From contig JAZGFB010000037.1 in assembly GCA_036479015.1 (NCBI GenBank), forward strand, positions 124,001-188,000: a stretch of 64,000 nt of DNA, read 5' to 3'. The translations under genes and the position numbers were made by a program. Below the pieces are notes generated by a model. That model did no database searches, was not told the origin of the DNA, and saw only the letters and a program-made list of their open reading frames with translations. Source of the DNA: NVTR01 sp036479015. Lineage in GTDB: Bacteria > Pseudomonadota > Alphaproteobacteria > Rhodobacterales > Rhodobacteraceae. Of this stretch, positions 34,282 through 43,009 are shown piece after piece. Numbering within the stretch: the first letter of the stretch is position 1; each line of letters starts with the position of its first letter.

Positions 34282-35476
34282 ACGCCTGGGCCACCGCGGT
34301 GACGGCATTGCAATGGGCCCAGTCTTTGCCCCCGGTACCCTGCCAGGCGAGGAAATCACCGGCACCCTGACAGGTGATCGGCTGTCTGACATCAAAATCG
34401 TCACCCCAAGCGCCGACCGGGTACGCCCGCCCTGCCCCCATTTCAAAGCCTGTGGTGGCTGTTCGCTGCAACATGCATCTGATGAATTTCTGGCCAAATG
34501 GAAGGCCCAAACGGTGCGCGACGCGTTATCGCCGCACGGGCTGGACGCGCCGATCCGTCATACAATAACATCACCGGCGCGATCGCGCAGGCGCGCCACA
34601 TTATCGGGGCGGCGGACTAAAAAAGGCGCACTGGTGGGGCTGCATGCAAGGGCATCCGGTGCCATTGTTGAGATACCAGAGTGTCAGCTTTTGCACCCTG
34701 ATCTGATTGCCATAATCCCTGCCTTGCAAGCGCTGACAATCACCGGCGCGTCACGCAAGGGCGAAGTGTCGTTTGCCCTGACCCGTTCAGATGCTGGGGT
34801 GGATGTTGCTGTGACGGATGCCAAACCGCTGGATGGTGAATTGCGCGTGAAATTGGCCGCATTTGCCAACAGGTATGATCTGGCGCGCCTGAGTTGGGGG
34901 GATGAATTGATCGCCGAATGCCGCGCGCCTGCTCAAACCATCGGGGTGGCCAAGGTTTCACCCCCTGCCGGGGCGTTTTTGCAAGCCACAGAGCAGGGCC
35001 AAAATGCGCTGGTTGCAGCGGTTAAGGAAGCAATGGGATCGGCCAAATCCATTGTTGATCTTTTTGCTGGCTGCGGCACGTTCGCGCTGCCGCTGTCGCA
35101 AAATTCTGAAATTCATGCGGTTGAAGATGACGCTGATATGCTGGCGGCACTTGATGCAGGTTGGCGGCACGCGCAGGGTTTGAAGAAAATAACATGCGAG
35201 ACCCGTGATCTGTTTCGCCGACCGTTATTGGCGGCAGAGCTGAAAAAAGTTGACGCAGTGGTCATTGACCCACCCCGCGCTGGCGCTGAGGCGCAGATCA
35301 GCGAGCTGGCCAAAGGCAGCACCACTATTGCCATGGTGTCGTGCAACCCGACTACATTTGCCCGGGATGCGCATATATTATGCAATGCTGATTACACCAT
35401 CCAATGGATTGATATCATTGATCAATTCCGTTGGTCCCCGCATGTGGAGCTGGTGGCATTGCTGTCGAAAAAGTGA
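34259..35476 (+). CDS. 23S rRNA (uracil) methyltransferase, RumA/RlmD family
   Basis: SAM-dependent m5U methyltransferase for 23S rRNA (405 aa). A short TRAM-like start (IERLGHRGDGIAMG) is followed by the [4Fe-4S] motif CPHFKACGGCSLQHA near residue 60. VDLFAGCGTFALPL is SAM motif I near residue 265, and VIDPPRAGAEAQ near residue 340 and the catalytic SCNPTTFARDA near residue 361 complete the set. RlmD and RlmC cannot be told apart from this. Confidence 0.9.
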   Translation: MSTKHTIERLGHRGDGIAMGPVFAPGTLPGEEITGTLTGDRLSDIKIVTPSADRVRPPCPHFKACGGCSLQHASDEFLAKWKAQTVRDALSPHGLDAPIRHTITSPARSRRRATLSGRRTKKGALVGLHARASGAIVEIPECQLLHPDLIAIIPALQALTITGASRKGEVSFALTRSDAGVDVAVTDAKPLDGELRVKLAAFANRYDLARLSWGDELIAECRAPAQTIGVAKVSPPAGAFLQATEQGQNALVAAVKEAMGSAKSIVDLFAGCGTFALPLSQNSEIHAVEDDADMLAALDAGWRHAQGLKKITCETRDLFRRPLLAAELKKVDAVVIDPPRAGAEAQISELAKGSTTIAMVSCNPTTFARDAHILCNADYTIQWIDIIDQFRWSPHVELVALLSKK

Positions 35477-35547
35477 TCGGTGTTGCCGGTTCCAATCGGG
35501 CGCTTACCGGCCTAACGTCTAGAAAACAGATAAAAGGCACATCAGAC

Positions 35548-36042
35548 ATGCCCAACAGAAGACGGGTGATCGCAGGTGGTATGGCGCTGGCCATCACTGG
35601 CTGTACATCGAAATTTCGTGCTTATGATGGGCCAGAGGTGACGCGGGTTGTCATTTTTAAGGGCGAACACCGGATGTTTCTGTTGAATGGATACACGATT
35701 TTGAAAAGCTATGAAATTGATCTGGGATTTCAGCCAAAGGGCCATAAGAAAATAGAAGGTGATGGAAAAACACCGGAGGGGTCATACCTGATTGACCGGA
35801 AAAACCCGGGCAGTGATTTTCATCTGTCCCTGGGCATTTCTTACCCGAATGCCCAGGATATTGCCGATGCCGGGGCTTTGGGGTTGCCACCCGGCGGGGA
35901 TATTTTCATTCATGGTGCCAGTGGCACCCTGGGGCAGAGCGGTACAGATTGGACATTTGGCTGTATCGCGGTCAGCAACCGGGAAATCGAAGAAATGTAT
36001 GCCATGGTAAATCTGGGCACGCAGGTTGATCTTTTTCCCTAG
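35548..36042 (+). CDS. L,D-transpeptidase-like lipoprotein
   Basis: YkuD-family cell-wall enzyme of 164 aa. The ATG at 35548 opens a basic N-terminus (MPNRRRVIAGG) and a lipobox AITGC, suggesting a lipoprotein, with a possible Tat-like Arg pair. The catalytic region is IHGASGTLGQSGTDWTFGCIAVS, with the active Cys in TFGCIAV near residue 145. An upstream frame from 35431 overlaps rlm and lacks a signal. It may cross-link peptidoglycan or modify the cell wall. Confidence 0.82.
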   Translation: MPNRRRVIAGGMALAITGCTSKFRAYDGPEVTRVVIFKGEHRMFLLNGYTILKSYEIDLGFQPKGHKKIEGDGKTPEGSYLIDRKNPGSDFHLSLGISYPNAQDIADAGALGLPPGGDIFIHGASGTLGQSGTDWTFGCIAVSNREIEEMYAMVNLGTQVDLFP

Positions 36043-36050
36043 GGGTACAT

Positions 36051-39000
36051 TTAGGACCCGAACCCGCCGCCACCGGGGGTGCGCATGATAAATGTGTCGC
36101 CGGGGTGCATTTGGGTTTCATCGTTGCCTTGCAGTTGCTCAAGTTGGCCGTCTGCGCGCCGCACCTGATTTTCACCAGTTTTGCCGGGCTGACCGCCTGA
36201 TGCGCCATGGGGCGGGATGATGCGGTGGGACGACAGGACTGTGGCGGTCATTTCTTGAAGGAACTTTAGTTTTCGCACAATACCATTGCCGCCTGAAAAC
36301 CTGCCGCGGCCACCAGAGCCGGTGCGAATGGAAAATTCTTCAACCCGCACCGGGAAACGGGTTTCCAGTACTTCCGGGTCGGTCATCCGGGTGTTGGTCA
36401 TGTGGCTGTGCACCGCGCTGGCGCCATCATATCCGTCCCCCGCGCCGGTACCGCCGCAGATGGTTTCGTAGTTTTGGTAGGTCGCGTTGCCATAAACGAA
36501 ATTGTTCATCGTGCCCTGGGAGCCGGCGATCACCCCCAATGCGCCAAACAGGGTGTCGGCGATGGCTTGGGACACTTCGGTGTTGCCGGAAATAACCGCG
36601 GCGGGGTATTTGGGGTTGATCATTGAACCCTGTGGCACGCGAATATCCAGCGGCTTAAGGCAGCCTTCGTTCATCGGGATATCGGCCCCGACGAGCGTGC
36701 GGAAAACATACAGGACTACTGCGCGGCAGATTGAAAGCGGGGCGTTATAGTTAAGGGGGTCCTGATCCGAAGTACCGGCAAAATCGATCACGGCTTTGCG
36801 CGCGGCTTTGTCGACGGTGATTTTGACTTTGATCTGGGCGCCAGAGTCCAGCGGGTAGGTGAAGGTGCTGTCGGTAAGCACATCTAATACACGGCGTACG
36901 GATTCTTGGGCGTTGTCTTGCACGTGGATCATATAGGCGTGCACGACGGGCAGGCCGAACTGGGTTGTGATCCGCTTTAGTTCCTGCACGCCGGTTGCAT
37001 TGGCGGCGACTTGGGCGGCAAGATCGGCCATGTTCTGATCGATGTTACGACAGGGGTATTTGCCGGATGCCAGCAGGGTGCGGGTGTCGGCCTGTTGCAG
37101 GGACCCGGCTTTCACCAACAGGAAATTGTCGATCAGGACGCCTTCTTGATCAATGTGGCGGCTGTCGGGGGGGGCAGAACCGGGGGTTGTGCCGCCGATA
37201 TCTGCATGGTGGCCGCGCGAGGCGACGACATAGGCAATTTTGCCGTCGATGAACACCGGGGTGATGACGGTGATATCGGGCAAGTGGGTACCGCCGTTAA
37301 AAGGGTTGTTCATCATGAACACGTCGCCGGCGCGGATTTTCCCGGCATTTTCGGCCAGTATTTTTCGCACGCTTTCGCTCATGGAACCCAGATGCACGGG
37401 TACGTGTGGCGCGTTGGCGACCAGGTCGCCTGCGGAGCTGAAAATGGCGCAGGAAAAGTCCAGCCGTTCCTTGATGTTGACCGAATAGGCGGTGTTTTGC
37501 AGTGTTGCGCCCATCTGCTGGGCGATGGACATGAACAGGTTGTTGAACACTTCCAGCATCACAGGGTCAACCGAAGTGCCGATGGCTTCGTCGCGGGTTA
37601 ACGGTACGATGCGTTGCAACACGAGGTTCCCGCCGGCGACAACCTGGGCCTGCCAACCGGCATCGATCACATTGGTGCCGGTTGGTTCTGCGATAATTGC
37701 GGGGCCGGTGAGGTTTTGCCCTTGGGTCATTGCCGTGCGGTCAACCAGGGGAACGTCGCGCCAGGCACCGTCGGAAAACATCGGAACGGAAATATCTTTA
37801 CCCGGTTTGGCGGTGGGCTTTCCGGAAAGGGTGACGGCTTCGCCGGTGGCACCAATTGCCTCGCAGGACAAAAGATCAATGATCAGTTGGTCGTATTCCG
37901 GCACAAAACCAAGGCGTTGCTTGTGCAGATCATGGAAACCCTGGCGCATGTCCGCGACGCTGCCAAATGGCACTGCAAGTGTTTGATGCGAGCCATCGGT
38001 GCGAATGTGGGCCGTGTGCACAAGGCTGATGGCGTCGGGCTGAATGCCTTGGCCCAAAACTTCTGAGCGGGTTTCGTTACCCAAATCTTGCAAGATTTTT
38101 GCGGCTGTTTCTGCCTGCTCGATGTCTTCAGAAAACTGGTATTCCCGCATGGCCCGAACGTCAGCCAGCCCCATGCCAAAGGCAGATAGAACGCCCGCGA
38201 AAGGATGGATGAAAATACGTTCCAACCCCAGCACATCGGCCACCTGACAGGCATGCTGACCGCCCGCACCACCAAAACAATTCATGGTGTATTTGGTCAC
38301 GTCATAGCCACGCTGCACGCTGATTTTCTTGATGGCATTGGCCATGTTTTCAACAGCGATTCGCAGGAAACCCTGGGCCAGTTCTTCGCAAGCGCGCAGG
38401 GGTTCATTGGTTTCATCGGCTATTTGCTGTGCCATGGCTGTGAATTTAATGCGCACAGTGTCGACATCGAGCGGCTGATCACCATTTGCACCAAACACAT
38501 GCGGGAAATGATCGGGCTGAACTTTGCCAAGCAGTACGTTGCAATCAGTCACCGTCAGTGGACCACCCCGGCGATAACTGGCAGGCCCTGGGTTGGCCCC
38601 GGCGCTTTGGGGCCCAACCTGCATGCGCCCGATTGCGTAGGATAGGATCGAGCCACCACCGGCCGCCACTGTGTGTATGTCCATCATTGGGGCGCGCATG
38701 CGCACGCCTGCGACCTCGGTTTCAAAGCTGCGCTCGAACTCACCGGCATAATGGCACACATCGGTTGAAGTGCCGCCCATATCAAAGCCTATCAACCTGT
38801 CCGCGCCAATGACTGATGCGGTGCGCACCATGCCAACCACGCCACCAGCGGGGCCCGATAGAATGGCGTCTTTGCCATGAAACAGTGCGGCATCGGTTAA
38901 GCCACCATTGGATTGCATGAACATCAGCGATTTACAGCCGCCCTGTGCTGCGCCCAAAGCATCTGAGACCTGCGCCACATAACGGCGCAATATGGGGGAT

Positions 39001-39635
39001 AGATAGGCATCAACCACGGTGGTGTCGCCCCGCGATACCAGTTTGATTAAAGGGCTGGTTTTGTGGCTGAGGGAGATCTGAGAAAACCCGATCTGTTCAG
39101 CCAATTCACCGATATTCAGCTCGTGATCGTGGAACCGATAGCCATGCATCAGGGCAATGGCCACTGATCGATATCCGCGCCCGTAGGCATCTGATAAAGT
39201 GCTATGTAAGCCGTGAATATCTAGCGCGGTGATGACGTTGCCATCTGCGTCTAGGCGCTCATCAACCTCAACCACTTTTTCATAGAGCAGCTCTGGCAGC
39301 ACAATGTTCAGGTCAAATAGTTTGGGGCGATTTTGATAGCCAATGCGCAGCAAATCCCGCATGCCCTTGGTGATCAGCAGCAGGGTTCGATCGCCTTTGC
39401 GTTCCAGCAATGCGTTGGTGGCAACGGTTGTGCCCATTTTTACCGCATCGATTGTATCGGCGGGGATGGGCGCATCCTGAGCCAGGCCGAGCAATTCACG
39501 AATGCCCTGTACGGCGGCATCTTTGTAGTGCTCGGGGTTTTCCGATAGCAGCTTATGCGTGCGCAATGACCCATCTGGTCTGCGCGCCACGACGTCGGTA
39601 AATGTGCCGCCACGATCAACCCAAAATTGCCACAT
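36051..39635 (-). CDS. 5-oxoprolinase / hydantoinase (HyuA-HyuB fusion)
   Basis: ATP-dependent 5-oxoprolinase-type enzyme (1194 aa, full length), which opens the lactam ring of 5-oxoproline to glutamate or acts on a hydantoin. AAGGAG lies seven bases before the ATG. The N-terminal half (HyuA) has WVDRGGTFTDVVARRPDG and ATNALLERKG, and the C-terminal half (HyuB) starts near residue 695 with DPVMLEVFNNLFMS and ends with a conserved glycine-rich region (GTGAGDGYDGASAVHSHMTN). It is downstream of the helicase on the same strand, separated by 120 bp. Confidence 0.93.
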   Translation of the reverse strand: MWQFWVDRGGTFTDVVARRPDGSLRTHKLLSENPEHYKDAAVQGIRELLGLAQDAPIPADTIDAVKMGTTVATNALLERKGDRTLLLITKGMRDLLRIGYQNRPKLFDLNIVLPELLYEKVVEVDERLDADGNVITALDIHGLHSTLSDAYGRGYRSVAIALMHGYRFHDHELNIGELAEQIGFSQISLSHKTSPLIKLVSRGDTTVVDAYLSPILRRYVAQVSDALGAAQGGCKSLMFMQSNGGLTDAALFHGKDAILSGPAGGVVGMVRTASVIGADRLIGFDMGGTSTDVCHYAGEFERSFETEVAGVRMRAPMMDIHTVAAGGGSILSYAIGRMQVGPQSAGANPGPASYRRGGPLTVTDCNVLLGKVQPDHFPHVFGANGDQPLDVDTVRIKFTAMAQQIADETNEPLRACEELAQGFLRIAVENMANAIKKISVQRGYDVTKYTMNCFGGAGGQHACQVADVLGLERIFIHPFAGVLSAFGMGLADVRAMREYQFSEDIEQAETAAKILQDLGNETRSEVLGQGIQPDAISLVHTAHIRTDGSHQTLAVPFGSVADMRQGFHDLHKQRLGFVPEYDQLIIDLLSCEAIGATGEAVTLSGKPTAKPGKDISVPMFSDGAWRDVPLVDRTAMTQGQNLTGPAIIAEPTGTNVIDAGWQAQVVAGGNLVLQRIVPLTRDEAIGTSVDPVMLEVFNNLFMSIAQQMGATLQNTAYSVNIKERLDFSCAIFSSAGDLVANAPHVPVHLGSMSESVRKILAENAGKIRAGDVFMMNNPFNGGTHLPDITVITPVFIDGKIAYVVASRGHHADIGGTTPGSAPPDSRHIDQEGVLIDNFLLVKAGSLQQADTRTLLASGKYPCRNIDQNMADLAAQVAANATGVQELKRITTQFGLPVVHAYMIHVQDNAQESVRRVLDVLTDSTFTYPLDSGAQIKVKITVDKAARKAVIDFAGTSDQDPLNYNAPLSICRAVVLYVFRTLVGADIPMNEGCLKPLDIRVPQGSMINPKYPAAVISGNTEVSQAIADTLFGALGVIAGSQGTMNNFVYGNATYQNYETICGGTGAGDGYDGASAVHSHMTNTRMTDPEVLETRFPVRVEEFSIRTGSGGRGRFSGGNGIVRKLKFLQEMTATVLSSHRIIPPHGASGGQPGKTGENQVRRADGQLEQLQGNDETQMHPGDTFIMRTPGGGGFGS

Positions 39636-39755
39636 GCATTTGCTCCTTAGCTGGGTAATGGGGCGGATATCTTAGCTGTGGAGAAACCTATCTGATCACG
39701 TTTAGGCCGCGCAAGCCCGTCATGGGGTTTTTTGCCTGGTTCTAGATCAGGTGCT

Positions 39756-41759
39756 TTAGGCTTGGGGTTTTCGGTTCTGGTCCGTGGCTGCATTATTTTT
39801 GGCCAGTTTTCTGGCGCGGTTCTTCTTGCTGGACGCCTTACCTACAGGGGTTTTCCCCGCCTTGGGCGCATGTGGTTTTTGGTTTGATCCAGCCGCTGAC
39901 TTGGATTTTGGCTTTGATTTGCGGGGCTTCCACGGCTCGGCACTTGGTGTGTCTGCTTTGGTATGATCCTGCCGTTTTGTCTTGGATGGACCGGCTTGTT
40001 TGGCGCCGCGTTTAGGTTTTTTGGTGCGCGATACCGGGTCATCGTTCCAGTCAACTGGCGTTGTGGTTCCATGTGCTGGGGTGCCATGTGCTGCGGAGCC
40101 GGTTTGGTTGGGCGTCTTTTTTTGGTACGGTTTCTTATCTTTGGAAAATGGTGGCTTGTTCGGGCGGGGGGCACGCGTGGGGTTTGGCAGGTTTGGTTTC
40201 TTTGCAAGTTGGGTTAGTGTGGCCCCCTCTTCAAGAACCAATTCGGGCCCGACCGATTTTAGAAAACCCTGAACGGCGCTTTTGCGAATTTCGAAGAATG
40301 CGGCATCCTGTTGAACCCGAATAGCACCGATATCGTCGCTTGAAATGTTCCCCATTTTGCACAGCATCGGCAACAGTTTGCGCGGCTCGGCACCGGTGGC
40401 GCGGCCGCCATCCAGCGAAAACCAGGTGCTTGGGCCAAATTCGGCGCGGGGTTTGGGCGGAGCTCCGGGGTCTGACAATTCTTCCGGTGCCGAGCGGCGC
40501 TCGCGGTATAGCCTGACATAGGCGGCGGCCAGCTGTTGGGCGGAATATTTCTCGGCCAGCTGGTCAACGGCGGCCCGGTTCGAGCTTTCGACATCTGCCG
40601 CCCAGTCGGAACTGGCGAGCATCCGTTCATCATCCTTGGCGGTGACTTCGTCGGCGGATGGGGCTGGTGCCCACTGGGCGGTTAGTTTGGCCCAGCCCAG
40701 CAGTTTGTCGGCCTTGCGGCGTGCCGAAGGGGGAACGATCAGGACGCTGACGCCTTTGCGTCCGGCACGCCCGGTGCGGCCTGAACGGTGCAAAAGCGTG
40801 TCTTGGTTGGTTGGCAATTCGGCGTGGATGACCAGTTCAAGATTTGGCAGGTCGATCCCGCGGGCTGCCACATCTGTGGCAACACAGACCCGGGCGCGGC
40901 CATCACGCATGGCTTGCAAAGCGTGGGTGCGTTCGTTTTGCGACAGTTCACCTGACAGGGCGACGACGGAAAAGCCGCGGTTGGACAGGCGGGTCGTCAG
41001 CCGGTTTACGGTGGCGCGGGTGTTGCAGAACACGATCGCATTGGGGGCTTCATAATAGCGCAGAACATTGATGATCGCGTTTTCACTGTCGCGGGCCGAA
41101 ACGTTCAGGGCGCGATAAGTGATGTCTGAGTGCTGGGTTTTGCCGGTTGTGGTGGAAATGCGAACTGCGTCTTTTTGATAGTTTTTGGCAAGCTTCGCGA
41201 TGGATGCTGGCACTGTGGCCGAAAACATCAGTGTCTGGCGATCTGCCGGTGCCTGATCAAGAATGTATTCAATATCTTCGCGAAACCCGAGATCAAGCAT
41301 TTCATCGGCTTCGTCCAGCACCACTGCTTTCAATTGGCTTAGGTTGATAGAGCCGCGCATGATGTGGTCGCGCAGGCGGCCCGGCGTTGCCACGACAATA
41401 TGTGCCCCGCGCGCCAGTGCCCGACGCTCATCGCGCATGTCCATGCCGCCAACGGTTGATGCAACAACCGCGCCGGCATGTTTGTACAGCCATGTCAGTT
41501 CACGTTTGACCTGCAATGCCAGTTCGCGGGTTGGTGCAACCACCAATGCCATCGGCGCTGGTGCCGGTTCAAAGCGGTCTGCCGTGCCAAACAGACCCGG
41601 TGCGATCGCCAGTCCAAACCCGACAGTTTTGCCTGACCCGGTCTGAGCCGAGACTAAAAGGTCCTTACCGGTCAGTTCAGGATTGGTGACTGCTTCCTGC
41701 ACTTCAGTAAGTGAAGAATATCCCTGGTCATCCAGTGCTTTTGCAAGAGCCTGCTTCAT
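39756..41759 (-). CDS. DEAD-box ATP-dependent RNA helicase
   Basis: RNA helicase of 667 aa, possibly CsdA/DeaD-like, for ribosome assembly or cold adaptation. The ATG at 41759 (MKQALAKALDDQGYSSLTEVQ) has GGA upstream. Walker A AQTGSGKT is near residues 39-46, then PTRELALQ, VVLDEADEMLDLGF, the SAT motif FSATVPA and HRSGRTGRAGRKG. A C-terminal RNA-binding DbpA-like fold follows (~residues 460-545), and a long Lys/Pro/Gln-rich basic tail (~residues 550-667) is probably disordered. Confidence 0.93.
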   Translation of the reverse strand: MKQALAKALDDQGYSSLTEVQEAVTNPELTGKDLLVSAQTGSGKTVGFGLAIAPGLFGTADRFEPAPAPMALVVAPTRELALQVKRELTWLYKHAGAVVASTVGGMDMRDERRALARGAHIVVATPGRLRDHIMRGSINLSQLKAVVLDEADEMLDLGFREDIEYILDQAPADRQTLMFSATVPASIAKLAKNYQKDAVRISTTTGKTQHSDITYRALNVSARDSENAIINVLRYYEAPNAIVFCNTRATVNRLTTRLSNRGFSVVALSGELSQNERTHALQAMRDGRARVCVATDVAARGIDLPNLELVIHAELPTNQDTLLHRSGRTGRAGRKGVSVLIVPPSARRKADKLLGWAKLTAQWAPAPSADEVTAKDDERMLASSDWAADVESSNRAAVDQLAEKYSAQQLAAAYVRLYRERRSAPEELSDPGAPPKPRAEFGPSTWFSLDGGRATGAEPRKLLPMLCKMGNISSDDIGAIRVQQDAAFFEIRKSAVQGFLKSVGPELVLEEGATLTQLAKKPNLPNPTRAPRPNKPPFSKDKKPYQKKTPNQTGSAAHGTPAHGTTTPVDWNDDPVSRTKKPKRGAKQAGPSKTKRQDHTKADTPSAEPWKPRKSKPKSKSAAGSNQKPHAPKAGKTPVGKASSKKNRARKLAKNNAATDQNRKPQA

Positions 41760-41927
41760 GTCTGATCCGTTTTTCAAAATTTTAGGGCACATGAGTTACG
41801 TTTGTTCGCATCTCCGGCCGACAAGGGACCGCCCATATCCGCTTGGATCGCAGATGTATAGGGCGTGTGCGATGGTTGTGCAGTGGTGGCGGCACTAAAT
41901 ACCGACAAAGCCATCTTTTTCACATAA

Positions 41928-42830
41928 TCAGGAAAACCGCGATTCCAGCTCTTGATTTAGGTTTTCAAGAAACCGGGCCGCCGCAACGGGTAGGGTTCGG
42001 CCACGCAGGTAGCCTGCGCTTAACGTGCTTGTGGGGAGTCCGTTCAGATTAACAGGTACTGACACCAAACGATCTTTTTGCAGGTCAGGCCTAAGGTTGA
42101 TCGCAAGACTGAAGCTAAGCGCCTGAGTGTCCTGAGCCATTAACCGGAGCAAATCGAGACTGTTGGATTCCACCGCCGCGCTGAGGGTAATACCAACCTT
42201 TGAGGCAGCGGTATCCAGTACCTGGCGAATGCCAGCGGGGCGCTTTGGCAGCAAGAGCGGAAAATCGATACATTCATAAATTTTCAAGCTATCTTTTGCA
42301 GCCAGCGGATGTGTTTCAGACATAATACAAAAGAGCGGTTGATTGACTGAGCAGGCAACCTGAAAATCATTTAACCGGATCGGCTCAAACACGATTGCAA
42401 GGTCGTTGGAATTGTCGAGCAAGGACGCCTCGGCTTGGCCGCGCTCATGCAGATGGACGCTAAAAGTTACCGCGGGAAATTCAATGAGGTGACGTTTTAT
42501 CATTGTGGGTAGGAAAAACTGCACCACTTCGCGAGTCGTGGCGATATTAATATGCCCGGCGCGCATGCCTGACAAATCGGCTATGCGCGACTTTACACGA
42601 TCCAAATCGGCAATCTGATTTCGGATATGTTCAAGCAGGGTTTCACCAGCGATGTTGGGACGTAACCCAGATGGGTGACGCTCAAATATTTCAACGCCAA
42701 GCTCTTCCTCTACGCCGAGAATGCGCCTGTTTAGCGCTGAGGGTGTTATATTCAGCTCTTGTGCCGCACTGCGCAAAGAGCCGGTTCTGGCGACCTTTTC
42801 GATATATTTCAGAACCAACTGATGGCGCAT
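41928..42830 (-). CDS. LysR-family regulator divergent from nitrate/nitrite genes
   Basis: LysR transcription factor (300 aa). The ATG at 42830 has GAGGG five bases upstream; a longer frame to 42899 is not needed. The N-terminal helix-turn-helix reads SLRSAAQELNITPSALNRRI near residues 20-40. The rest is a periplasmic-binding-like effector domain. It is divergent from nirB, and an inverted repeat lies in the intergenic region, so it probably controls the nitrate cluster. The effector is unknown. Nitrate clusters in this group more often use NtrC or NasT. Confidence 0.9.
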   Translation of the reverse strand: MRHQLVLKYIEKVARTGSLRSAAQELNITPSALNRRILGVEEELGVEIFERHPSGLRPNIAGETLLEHIRNQIADLDRVKSRIADLSGMRAGHINIATTREVVQFFLPTMIKRHLIEFPAVTFSVHLHERGQAEASLLDNSNDLAIVFEPIRLNDFQVACSVNQPLFCIMSETHPLAAKDSLKIYECIDFPLLLPKRPAGIRQVLDTAASKVGITLSAAVESNSLDLLRLMAQDTQALSFSLAINLRPDLQKDRLVSVPVNLNGLPTSTLSAGYLRGRTLPVAAARFLENLNQELESRFS

Positions 42831-42858
42831 TTCACCCTCTTTTATCAATTTGATACGT

Positions 42859-42875
42859 GTTGCGTTTTTTGCAAC
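42859..42875. promoter_or_regulatory. LysR-type inverted repeat upstream of nirB
   Basis: GTTGC-N7-GCAAC, with the inner TTGC and GCAA arms spaced by seven, lies 29 bp upstream of the LysR start and 135 bp before nirB. This fits a T-N11-A LysR binding box for autoregulation or activation of nirBD-nasA. Confidence 0.45.
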
Positions 42876-43009
42876 AGCTAACTGATCTATTAGCAACATA
42901 CTGCGACATAAATTCTTGATAGTAAATGGCCAAGGTAGCGCTGTGAGTCGGATTCGCAGCCGCAGAAATTAATGATGAACACCGTTGCTGGTGTGCAGGA
43001 GACCACAAC

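Noticed and set aside
37011..37601. 196-codon plus-strand frame opposite the oxoprolinase
   Set aside because: It is antisense to a continuous 1194-residue enzyme and is Gly/His/Val-rich without motifs.
42927..42941. Possible sigma-54 promoter before nirB (GG-N10-GC)
   Set aside because: Only the GG and GC dinucleotides and a TGGC fit; the rest of the consensus is poor, and no NtrC site was seen.
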